Shown in pieces: positions 1-11,100 of a stretch of 64,000 nucleotides of DNA. Every line of letters starts with the position of its first letter. The first letter of the stretch is position 1. This DNA is from Panax quinquefolius (Eukaryota; Streptophyta; Magnoliopsida; Apiales; Araliaceae), in contig CM035169.1 of the NCBI GenBank assembly GCA_020205615.1, positions 16,251,258 through 16,315,257 on the forward strand, written 5' to 3'. Below the pieces are notes generated by a model. The model was not told the origin of the DNA. It worked only from the letters and a program-made list of their open reading frames with translations, and searched no databases. A program made the translations under genes and the position numbers.

Positions 1-744
1 TAGCCATGCTTGACTAAACAAGCTCCATATTTCCTTAGCAGCTAGTACATGGAAACCTTTTCCTTTTGCGTGTACAAAGAATTCTATAGTAATTTTGGTG
101 TCAAATTTAATTACCATGGTCAGCCATATACGTGCATCCATGATGTCCTGTACAATTGATAAGCATTCCTGGTTCTATGTATTTAATTAAAGCATTCCAT
201 TTAGATTTCTTTTGTTTCTTTATGTCTTACTTTTGATCTTCTAGAGGACTTACCATAACTATTTGTCACCTTTACATATTTTTTTGGATAAGTGCACCTC
301 TACAATTTTAAACTATTTAGTTGACAAAGTAAACTATTACTCAATAATGGCCCCATAATTCTACCTTTCTATTTTGTTTTTTTGTGTTGGGGCCTAGGGG
401 GAGTTAGACTGTGTAGTTTAAGCATGAAGTGATTTCTCGCAGAATCACATTCAATCCTAAAGTAGTTAAGTTTGAGAGTCTGAGCTTGCTTCATTTGTAT
501 AACCATATATTTCAGTTGTGTGCTATGACTACTGCTCCCAGGAGTCCATATAAATCACTGTTTGTTGATTCTTTGGATTATTTGATAGTAGTTGCAGAGC
601 TCTTTACGATGTATGCATATAACACACATTTGTTAAAAAAAATTACTTGGAATGAGTAAGTAGCAATCAAGCAACAAAGAGATATATTCTTGGGCAGCTG
701 TCTACATTGTAGCTGGATAGTGACGTCGTCATTATCGTTGTGTA

Positions 745-1700
745 AGCTAAACCTTGCATGAGCAAGTGATTTTAGACTCTTTTATGAGTAGGGTTTCATC
801 AACCATGTCTTCACCTTTTTCTGGTTGAACTAGTGAGAAGGTACATTTTGATTGCTGTCTGAAGAATGTGGTCTTAGTGAAATGCAGTGGTGAAGTCGAA
901 TGTGTAATCAGCCTAATTTATTAGGATGGGTGCCATCTTCCATTTGAATTTCTGTAGTATATTTATATGTATGTATAAGCCTAAACTTGGTAAAAATGGA
1001 ATTATAAAAGACTATTTTCAAGGACTTGGGTCACAATGTCCGTATTTGCTATGACAGGTAAAGCATCAATACAGGATTGCGCCAAGTTCACCAACCCTTG
1101 ATGTGAAAAATGACCCTTCCTCAATGCTGCTGGACGGAGAGAAGGATCTTCCAAGAGCACATACGAGTGCACTTCTTTCTAAAGACGATATTGTAAGTTT
1201 AGTAAAGCTACAATTTGCATGAGCAAGTGGTTTTAGACTCTTTTATGAGTAGGGTTTCGTTAACCATCACTTTACTTTATTTAGTTGAGCAAGTCAGAAG
1301 TAACATTTTGGTTATTACTGACTCGTGGATATGGTCTTAATGAAGTGCAGTGATGAAATAGAATAGGTGCAATCAGCCCAAATTATTAGGATGGGTACCA
1401 TGTTCCATTTGAATTTCAGTAGGATATTTATAAGTATGTAAATGCCTAAACTGAGCAAAGAGTAGGAAGATAAAACAATGGGTTGGATATTCTAGGTTAA
1501 TATCTAGCTTTGTATTTTACAGGTAAAGCACCAGTACAGGATTGCACCAGCTTCACCATCGCTAGATTTGAAAATGGACACTTCGTCATTGTTGGTTGAT
1601 GTGAAAAGAGAGACTCTCTCCTTTCTGCTTCATGAGAAAAAAGACCCTTCCGCATTGGTACTAAATGGAAAGAAGGATTCTCCAAAAGCAGTTATGAATG
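745..1700 (+). repeat. Tandem intron-plus-exon duplication inside the TRB gene
   Basis: Two head-to-tail copies of about 464 bp. Copy 1 (about 745-1205) and copy 2 (about 1210-1700) share intronic text such as GCATGAGCAAGTG (754 and 1218), TTTTAGACTCTTTTATGAG, AATCAGCC and TTATTAGGATGGGT, then the acceptor and the VKHQYRIAP exon start. Similarity fades where copy 1 has GTAAGT and copy 2 reads on into the coiled coil. The copies differ at many sites, so this is not a fresh assembly duplication. Confidence 0.85.
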
Positions 1701-1939
1701 GCATCAAAGTTCTTACTAAAGCTGACATTGATGCAGAGCTAAAGAAGATGATGAGTATGAGTGCAGAGGAAGCTGCAGCTGCTGCTGAACAAGCAGTTGC
1801 AGAGGCTGAAGCTGCTATCGCAATGGCTGAAGAGGCAGCAGGGGAAGCAGAGGAGGCAGAACGTGAAGCAGAAGCAGCAAAAGGTTTTCTTGAAGAAACA
1901 AAGAAGTCTCTGAAGTGTAGAAAACTTCGTACCTGGTAA
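1058..1939 (+). CDS. TRB: Telomere repeat-binding factor (TRB / single-Myb-histone family), 3' exons only
   Basis: TRB proteins bind telomeric repeats in the nucleus with an N-terminal Myb domain, carry a central linker-histone H1/H5 domain and end in a coiled coil. Only the end of the gene is here. The exon at 1523-1939 follows a TTTTACAG acceptor; it begins VKHQYRIAP, which looks like the last strand of the H1/H5 domain, continues through LTKADIDAELKKMM and an Ala/Glu-rich coiled coil, and stops with TAA after a basic tail. A second exon-like segment, 1058-1192, sits after ATGACAG, opens with the same VKHQYRIAP and closes on LLSKDDI just before a GTAAGT donor. It has 45 whole codons, so including it keeps the frame. 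Myb and most H1/H5 exons must lie left of the window. Family assignment is inferred from the C-terminus and from the neighbours DG1 and ARL8; a DRMY1-like Myb protein is the alternative. Confidence 0.62.
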
Positions 1940-3240
1940 CTCACTATTCAGTTATTGTGCTTGAGATTTTTTCCTGTTTCTATTATGGTTTTAGAGAATG
2001 ACTGCAAACCCAGGGAATCACGGACTTTGGGCACTATGGTTATTGTTTTTTTAAAATGTTAAAAAAGGTGGAAAAATTGTAAAACAACGTCACATTTTTT
2101 TACTGGGGCAGCTTAAGATTCTGTTAAAACAACGTCACATTTGTTTTCCCCCTACCACATTTTAAAAACAACTCTCATTTTTTATTGTTAGATTCTGTTT
2201 GTTAAATTCAATTAAAGTTGAAGATTTTTTTATGGTTATTGTTAATTTGGGTTATTTCAACCTACACAAGATTTTCCATGATATGAAGGTCGGAAGTTCA
2301 CAAGTTGATGTCTAAAAAGAAGAAAGCATTTTCATCCATGACTAGAGTTATATAACTTGTTAAATTGCTAAACATAGGCAAACTGAAGAAAAAAAATTGT
2401 TTTAAAGAAATGCCAAATTTTTGCTAAAATGTAGTGCTACACTTTGCGTTATGATGGGTTAGATCTACCCTCAGATGTTAGTAATTTGAATCAAAACCCT
2501 ACGTGCAAAAAAGGTAGTTACATTGCCATTACTTGATGACCATAGTGGTTAATAAATAAGATTTATTTGGAATATGGTAATAGCAGTAAGCTGTCCAATG
2601 AGACGACACTGACACTAGCATTTTGTTCCTGCTAGCAACTGTATGTTTGTTTTGAATTTCGTTGATCCAAAGCATGATATGGGTTTATCAATGATGAAAT
2701 TCTACTCTTCCAACTTGCTTTTACATTACTTTTAAGGATTCCTTCCTGACATAAGCCTGAATGTATAACTTATCTCAGTTGCTGCCATAAATGGTTAAAA
2801 AAGAATAGTCAATTACAACTGCCTCCGATAGCATACTATTGCTGTCCTTGCTGTGGTGTGACTGTTCTAACTAATCTTTTTCCTGAACATATGCAGACTG
2901 CAAATCTTTTCAAAAGGATGAAGTGTGTGTTGGAGTTGGCTTATCATTTGGCTGCTGCTGTCATTGGCATTTGGCAAACATGTCTGTTAACAGTGGACAT
3001 GGTTGAGTTTGTAAATTCAAAATTTTCTGATAAATGTTAAGAAGTTTCCGGGTTTTTTTTTTTTTTTGAGTTGCATATATGATGAAATTGAAAAGGAACG
3101 AGTAGCTAAAGATATGCACAATTTCAGATGTTAAGCTGGATAGGACATTTTGTCTGGTTTTAGCTTGAAACATGGAGAAGAGGGAGGACTTAACATTTTC
3201 CTTTCCTTCTTGAATGAGAATGGATACTGATAATCTGTTG
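1940..3240. other. 3' flank of the TRB gene, no gene seen
   Basis: This is AT-rich sequence after the TRB stop codon, presumably 3' UTR and spacer. A near-repeat AAAACAACGTCACATTT occurs at about 2082 and 2127. Open frames here are short and without recognisable motifs. Confidence 0.5.
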
Positions 3241-3385
3241 CAGCTGTTGCCCCACAACAGAGCAGGGCGCAGGGGAGCCTAAATGCCCACCTCCCAAGAG
3301 CCACGGAAGATACTCGAACCCATGACATTGGATTTGTTTGAATACAGCTCAACAGATTTACAACCAAAGCATATTGATGCTTATA
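3241..3385 (-). repeat. Possible SINE-like relic
   Basis: This is a locally GC-rich block in AT-rich spacer. On the - strand it reads TCATGGGTTCGAGTATC, close to the RNA polymerase III B box GGTTCGANTCC, with TTGAGCTGTA about 30 bases upstream as a weak A box. A G/C-rich body follows. No flanking target duplication was identified. Confidence 0.25.
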
Positions 3386-6300
3386 CATGGAAACAATTAT
3401 ATTTCCTCCAACCAAGCTTCACAGTATCCTTGCCTGAGGAAAAGTTGTCTATTGAATAGAATTGATATTCACATCTGTTGACCACTGGATAAGGTGCTTG
3501 ATATACCATGTCTTTTGTCCAGCCTGCGCCTCAAAAGACACCCGGATCTTGAGAATACGGGTATTTCCCAGAAAGAAAGCAGCCACGAGATTTTATATCC
3601 CTGAGTGTAACTAATTTTTCCTTTTCTAAATTATTAAAGCTTAACTTTGCTATTAATTTGTGTATGCTTAATTTTCGCAATGAATCTTACACAAAAGGTA
3701 TGGCCTCGGCTGGTTTTTCCCTACTAAATAAAACTAAAGGAGAAAAAATTGTTTTATGAAAATGTAAGGTTTTGTGACTGTTAGCTCAATCAACCCAAAT
3801 ATGTAACTGTATTCATGGAGTTACTGGATTGAGAAGCAAGCTTACCTTCCAACCAACCCAGATTTGAAAACCTTAGAGCATTTAGTTGAAAACTATAATG
3901 CTGCCCATCTTAAAATAACTTCAAATTTGGACTTTCATGGTGCTGAAACCGATACAACATCCCTGGTAATACAACCAAACATTAAACATCACTGAAGAGT
4001 GCTGATATATGAAGTGATAGTTGCACACTCTAAAAGTGTTCATTATATAGCCACATATAGGTAGGGTGTGCGACCATCAATATAGGTTGCGAGTATCTCA
4101 ACACTTCACTTAAATACTGATTCTAGCCATATCTACTTGATAAAAGCAAGTCTAGCAGGGATTTACTGCCCCCCCCCCAACTGTCCTTTTTGCATGTCTT
4201 TCAAGACACCATAAAAACATAATTCTAAATTATGCGTGTATATATATAATGTTTGTGTGTATAAACATTATGAATTTTCATATTAATTAAAATTATAACA
4301 TAGATATATTGGGGATGTTAAAACATTTAAACCATACAATCATTTGATATAGTTTATGTCAACCCATACAAACATCTCCAAAAGATTAAACAGAAAAAAA
4401 ACAAAATAACAACAAAAACATATCTTTCAGGAATAAAAAAGGCAGAAGAAACTCAATATTGCTTTGTGGTAGAAATTCACCTAACCTTCTTATATATTTT
4501 TTAACCTGAGAAATAGGAAATGCAGAAATGTTTTTTATGAGGAGACTAGAAATAGGTTCTCCCTCTTTAAAGAATTGCAAGAAACCATTACCCAAATATT
4601 ACAAACCTCCTTATTTGCAATTGCTATGAACTCCAGAATCCCAGCAAATCCTGACAACCTCCAACATAAATGCATTTATTTTTTGGAAGAGAAACTAAAG
4701 CACATAATTACAGAGGAAAGACCTTAAAAAAATCACATACATTAATCACTAATATATATTTCTATATAGAGTAAAGACCAGGCAAATGCATTCGTTAACT
4801 GCTATCTGGACAAACTAGTTTGTGACATGATAAAAGACAGAACTTAAGAGACATAGTAGATTAAAAAAGAACGCCAAGCAAGGGAACTAGTGGAATTTTA
4901 ATAGGATAAAGCACAGAATACTGGAATCTTACCTGCACAGTATTAGGAACAGTCACGTGGTGATGATTCAACAGCCAGATTAAGGGGTAAAGTGGAGAAG
5001 GATATTGATCCAGGTCTTTGGTCAACTAATATGTTTGCAAAAGTATTCATCTGCAGATTATTTTCTCCTTGTGGGCATTAGTAATATCATATTCACCCAT
5101 AGATTCACAAAGCTACAACATATATGGGTATATACTCCATATTTCCTTTCTTTTCTTTTGAGAAGAATTTAGAACAAAGCACTTGCACCTCTTCTCTTTA
5201 CAAATGCTATATGTTAATACTTCTATACAAGGCAAAATGACATTCCTATACCTAGAAAAGAAGGCATTTCCGTGTGAAAGATTTTTTTCCTGGAGGCAGT
5301 ATTAAATCAGCAAACCTTAAAGAAATGATGTTTTGTGCCGGAGAGCATGTGGAAAAGCACCTCATGGCCAATGAATCATGGATCTTCATACCATGGCTAT
5401 GATTGGATGGTTGCAAAGCATTTGAGCACATACCCTCGTGTATGCAGCATCATTAACAAACTAATCAACTAACACCCCCCCACCCCAAAAAAAAACAGTC
5501 CATAGAAAGAGTTGTAAAAGTTTTTTCCTGAGCAAAAGGAAGAACACTTCTTTTCTTTTGTTTGGACATATCAGAAAGGAGAAGACATCTCTAAGTATCA
5601 TCCTGGTCAAGACAAATAATTTATGAGATACACATCTTTCAGGGTTAAATCTGCAGCCAATTCCATAATTAAAAGGAAAAGAATAATATATCTCATTGGA
5701 TTCCATACCTATTTCCTTCATACAAGTAAAAAGTATTATGAATAGGTGCCAAGGGAGCACAACCCATGTACATGCAGAGTATAGAGGGAAACAAGCAAAA
5801 GTATGCCCCTCCATCCCTAACTCATGTTGTAAAATAAATTTGTGAGTGCTTTTGGTATGTAAGATTAGGCTGATGGAAATACATAATAATTTAAGAACCT
5901 GAATGCCTAATGGTTGAACACATCTTTTTTTTATTAATAATATTCCTGATGTACTGAAGGTATTTCTCATCTCATAAATTACATGTTGAGTACTTAATTA
6001 ACCTGACTATACTACTTCACGAGGAGACAAGTAATTATTCAATATAACGATGATAGCAAGGTGTCTAATATCCAGTCACATGATAGTAAGAGAGAAAATA
6101 TGTCGCATGATGAAAGAAATAGGCACATAATGATAGCCAAGGATGTTGTCACCACTACAACAATAAATAATAAATGTTACCATTGCGCAAAGATTAAATC
6201 TAATACCCTGCCAGCTTATTTCTACAACTGATAACATATCACAAATATACAAAAAGTTCAAGTCATCAAGAATTATACTTCCAAAATTATTAGATAGGAA

Positions 6301-6470
6301 TCTATGAAGCAGGCATATTTAAAATCAAATGGAAGTCATCCCACAATTAGATGATCACATTTGCACATCCATACGCGCTCAAAATTCTAACTTAGCCCAA
6401 ATATTATTCAAGTGAAGATCAAAATTATTTCAATAACATAAACAGGCTAGAAATTTAGAAATCAAAAAGG
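3386..6470. other. Intergenic spacer, no gene seen
   Basis: AT-rich spacer between the convergent TRB and bL12m genes. It holds a C9 run near 4170 and short hairpins such as the one around 4240-4272. The longest open frame (5461-5970, - strand) has no family features and an A/T-driven composition. No repeats with clear termini were found. Confidence 0.45.
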
Positions 6471-6983
6471 TCATTCCAATACCACAGTAGCACCCAATGC
6501 CTTGAGCTTCTCAGAAATTGAGTCGGCCTCTTCCTTGGTGAGCCCTTTCTTCACAACGACCGGAGCTTTCTCAACCAAATCTTTGGCCTCCTTGAGACCC
6601 AAATCAGTGAAAGACCTAACTTCCTTAATAATTTTGATCTTGGCAGCAGCATCGAATTTTTCAAGCTTCACATCAAAAACATTTTTTTCTGCCGCAGCCT
6701 TCTTCTCTTCTCCGGGTCCGGCAGAATCAGAAGCCGACTGGAGACCCGAAACGGCGGGTCCATACTTGTTGATGCCCATCTTATGGCGAAAAAGAATGGT
6801 ATAATCGTATCTTTCGAGCTTACTGAGGTTTAGAATCTCATCGGCAATTCTTTCTAGCTTCTGGGTTTGGGTTTCGGTGGGTTTAGTAATTGTGCAGAGA
6901 TTGTGGGAGAGAGGTGTTGTGCGAGTGAGGAACAAGAGCCTTGCGAGGGATTTGGAGGAGATTTTAGAGGTTAAAGAGGTCAT
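6471..6983 (-). CDS. MRPL12: Mitochondrial large-subunit ribosomal protein bL12m (L7/L12), nuclear encoded
   Basis: L7/L12 forms the stalk of the large ribosomal subunit that recruits translation GTPases. This complete single-exon frame gives 170 residues. Residues 1 to about 45 are rich in Ser, Thr, Arg and Leu with almost no acids, as in a mitochondrial presequence. Residues about 40-75 (RIADEILNLSKLERYDYTIL) fit the N-terminal dimerisation/L10-binding region. An Ala/Lys/Glu hinge follows, and residues about 100-170 are the C-terminal domain with the hallmark FDVKLEKFDAAAKIKIIKEV, LGLKEAKDLVE and GLTKEEADSISEKLKALGA, ending in VVLE. The first ATG at 6983 is used because the presequence begins directly there. 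The plastid L12 is excluded by the presequence and hinge, but targeting is inferred, not shown. Confidence 0.93.
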   Translation of the reverse strand: MTSLTSKISSKSLARLLFLTRTTPLSHNLCTITKPTETQTQKLERIADEILNLSKLERYDYTILFRHKMGINKYGPAVSGLQSASDSAGPGEEKKAAAEKNVFDVKLEKFDAAAKIKIIKEVRSFTDLGLKEAKDLVEKAPVVVKKGLTKEEADSISEKLKALGATVVLE

Positions 6984-7448
6984 TTTTAAAGATCAGTTTT
7001 CACTTTTCTGGAGGTTTACAGAGTTTCCTCATTGAAGTCGATCAGCATTTGAGGGGAGTGAGGAGTATAGACTATAGAGTCTAGACCATTGAGAGAGAAT
7101 TTTGACCTTGTGGGTTTTTAGGGTTCTAGACTCAGTATTGTATTAGGAGAGACAAGGATTACGACGCCGTTAGAGCCATAGCAGATGTGGAATAAATAAA
7201 GGGAATAGATATTTACATGACCAAAAATAATAATAGTTCCACCAATTCATTCTCACATAAATACTAAATAGACCCTGCACTCATAATTCATGTGAATTTA
7301 TGAATTTTATTTTTTCCCTCCATCTAAAGTTAAAAGAAATTAGTGCTCTTTTTCTCTCAAAAAAATTTATGGATACAATATTTCATTAAGTCATGACATC
7401 ACCCTCATGGTAACAGAGATATTATCGGTTTATTTCTTAACATAATCC

Positions 7449-7706
7449 TACCTCCGTTGCTTCCTAAAAAATTATCGTTTAAAATTTTGACAAATAGATT
7501 AAAAAAATATCATTTATCAAGTAAAATTTATTTGAAATTTCATCAATATTTCATGGGAACTTGAAAACTATTAATCAAATCAGAAATCCTCATGGTAAGT
7601 TAAGGATAATATAGAAAAGTAAATAATTTATTCTCCTCAGAAAGTTATAAACAACAAACATTTTAAAACAAATTTTTTCTTTTTTTTTTTAGGAACGGAG
7701 GGAGTA
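7449..7706. mobile_element. Stowaway-like MITE between bL12m and DG1
   Basis: The left end TACCTCCGTTGCTTCC and the right end, read inward, TACTCCCTCCGTTCCTAAAA form imperfect terminal inverted repeats bordered by TA, as in Tc1/mariner-type Stowaway MITEs. It is about 258 bp with an AT-rich core and no coding capacity. It lies in the 1.1-kb spacer upstream of bL12m and downstream of DG1. Confidence 0.7.
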
Positions 7707-8109
7707 ACGTGTTCCACTCCCTGTTTTAGAAAAGGAAAAAACTGATAATATGTTTGTTTACTGTTGTATGTATGGTGAAAATAGTGAGTTGGTGAGGGAG
7801 AGAGATTTCAATTTTAAAGAGTAGAGTTAATGGGAACTGGGAAGATTCAATAATCTCACATCACACGAGGAACAGATTTTTGTAAACATAATTGGCAACA
7901 AATCATCCCGTATTCTTCATCTTCAAAATCTGTTGGTGAAATGAAAATTTACATTCATAATTGTGTTGAATGTAGTCAAAATAGCATTCATGTACATAAC
8001 TTTCCATTTGCCATTCAAGCCGAGCATCTGACCGTAAAAACACCCTAATTTAAGACAAGCTTAATGACATGGCCACTCTAGGCCAAGTGATGGGTTCAAA
8101 GAAGCAAGC

Positions 8110-11100
8110 TCACATTTGGTCAAGCTGAAAGGAGAAGAAAATGCCATCCTTTTTCCTGCTCTCCTTCCAGCTTTCTAATATTTCTTGTGCAGAAGGCACG
8201 AATGTTCTGTCAGAATCTGACATCTCACGTTCCAACATGTTAAGAATGTCTGATTCCCCGAGTTCATCAATTTTGGAGTTTCTGTCAAGAGACAAATCTA
8301 CAGATTCATTGAAAGAGAAATCAGTGACAAAACCCTCCATGTCTCCACGACAACCATAATTTTCATTTCCATGCGCAAATTCCGAAACAGCATCATCTTC
8401 TCCACTATTACTAGGTTGATTACTCGAGACTGCATCATTATTGACTTGAAAATCTTCGCCAGAGTTAAGCTTTTTGGCATTCGCAGAAAAATTTCCATCA
8501 GCCTCAAATCCCTTGCCAGATTCCCCTATGATTTCTTCACCACAAACCATCAAATTTGAACTGTTCTCTGTACTGGTAGATACACAGAGAGATTGCAATA
8601 ACCTTAGTAAGTTTGAGACGGACACTTCCTTCACTAAATCTTGACTGCAGAGCGAATCTAATAGTTTCTTTAAACTATCCTTACTAATCCTATCTCTATT
8701 TTCCTCAAAGAGGTCCATCCACTGCTTTTCACTCACTTGAAATGGGGCATAAGCCATAGTGTTAACAATGGCAACAGCTCGTCTATAATCCTGTTGAGTA
8801 GTGGCTTGAAATACCATTTCAGTGAAGAATGATGGATGAGGTATTTCACCGGCTTCCAACGTTGTGTCAAATGCATGCTCCAGCAAACAGCACTGCATGA
8901 AGAACAAAAAAGTTAAAAGATAGAATAAATCTCTGACTTCTCCAAGAGATAGCTCACTGAAAAACTTCTCAATTTGACCACAGGTATACAAGCACACACT
9001 AAATAATGTGAATCTTATACTAGCTGTTACAAAAGTAACGAACAAGGTCCTACATCCCCCTTTTCCCCTCTACCATCTCTTTCATCTTCTATTTCTTCCC
9101 TTTCCGTGTTTGAGAGGGGATGTTAAAATATGTTGGTATAACCTTATAGTTTCCCAACAGCTTCAACATCGATACCACCAATGTTAATTAATAAATCATA
9201 TTGCATTATTTTTCTATAGCGACTTCAGATATAGACACAAAATAAACCACACCAAAAGGCTTAAACATACAAAACCAAGTAACAAACCTTTCTCCTTGGC
9301 AGACAAGTGAATCATTCCATGCACAATAAAGGACCAAACAGGAAAAAAAATACAAAATTTAAATTTTAAAGTATTAAACTTTAGTGGACAACAAATTACA
9401 GAGTATAATGTACTAAAGAGTATAGGAACCTCAGGAATAGAACTTGATCAGATTTCTTGTTTTCGTTCAAGGGAGGGTATATAGTTGAGAAGGATTAGAT
9501 GAAAAAGAAACAAACAGTTCAATTATGAAAGTCAATATTGCCCAGAAAAACTGACAGAAAGAGCTAAGAGGACCAGATTACTTGTTTGATTCCAAGGAAA
9601 TACAGTTCAGAAGGATCTAACAAAAGCCATTTATAGAGGAAACAGCTACAAATTGTACCTTCCCATTTATAGATGCTTTTACAAGTAGGGATGCGTGTTT
9701 ACTTTGATCAAGCTGATACCCGCATAGAACCATCTCCTTGTACACATTCTCAAAATATTCCCATTGGAGAGCAGCAGCAGAAGCCTCAAGCATTGAGCTG
9801 TAAGTGTATGCATCCGAGATTAGAGAGGAACTATAATCATTTGGGCCAGTGTTTGAATCAAAATCATCTCTCTTGATATTCTCAAATAGTTCTCTAGCTT
9901 CTGAAAACATATCATTCTGGCCATAAATTTTCAGCATTGCATTTATGATCCCAATGCCATGAGCACAATGATTTTTACTGCGCTTGAAGATATTTATGCA
10001 ATGGTCAACATGTCCACCATCCATGGCAGACAAGATCATGCCAGTGAAGGTAACCTCTAAAGGTTTGGCGCGAGGAAGTTTTTTCAGCTTCTCAATCTGC
10101 AGGCAAATATGTAAGGAGATGTAAATGTAGTGGTCTACCAGTACCTAATATATACTCCCTTTGTTTCAAAATTAGAGATACACTGTCCTTTATACTCCAT
10201 TCCAAATTAGAGATACATTTCTAGTTTTAGAGTTTAGACTATAAAGTGACATGAAGTTCCCAACATGCCATTCCTTAATTGTAGACTGAAAACTATCATG
10301 CCACCACTATGACATTTCTAGCAAATGTTAGGGACAAGTTTGGAAAATTAAAATTACCATAAAAGTAGTCGTTCAAGAAATGTATCTCTAATGTGGACAT
10401 ACAAGCCGCTTTTTAGCATTCTCTTTTTCTTGAGTGAAGATTAAATTTCAATTCCTAGAGGACAGCTACACTTCAATCCTAAATCCAAACCCAGCATAAT
10501 TTCCACAGAAATAGAGGAGGTTGTGATACTGCAAATCCACCAAATCAGTGAAGATTATTCTAGGTACTAGAAAAAGTCTTGCCACTAAATCTAAACAAAA
10601 CAATTCAAAGGATAATTATGATTTGCACCATCTCAGTTACAGAGTAGATAAAAGAACCAACCTCCACCATAGCTTCTAGCCACCTCCCATTGTTGCAAAG
10701 GCAGCACGCCAGCTCGTAATATACACAGGCTGCTCCAACCAACCCTCTTTGTTCCATGTCTCTAACAACCCGAACAGCTTCATTAACTTTATCGTCCTCC
10801 CAGAAGGCTTTGACAAGTACTAAGATTAAAGGAAAACCATGTTTAAGGAACCATTTGGCAATCATTGAATCTTTGACAGTAAAACATAAAACAAAAGTAC
10901 CTTTATAAGTAAGGGCTTTTATAGCTTCCCCGCTTCTTTTCATCTTGCCGAAGTACTCGTAGACAAGTTCATACTTTCCAGATTGCAGCATTACCTTTTA
11001 ACAAGCACTTCTTGTAAGGCTCGACTACAAATATAATTTGAGGATAATATATTTCCTATGGAATTTTGGAACACAATTTTTCCAATTCGATTTTTTATTG

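Noticed and set aside
429..659. 76-residue open frame upstream of the TRB exons
   Set aside because: No motif, no splice signals in phase, and it lies in what the duplication shows to be intron.
1630..1944. 104-residue Ala/Ser-rich open frame on the - strand
   Set aside because: It is the antisense shadow of the TRB coiled-coil exon; the + strand frame has splice sites and family motifs.
5461..5970. 169-residue open frame on the - strand
   Set aside because: Composition is driven by T-rich sequence, with no domain, no codon bias and no neighbouring exon signals.
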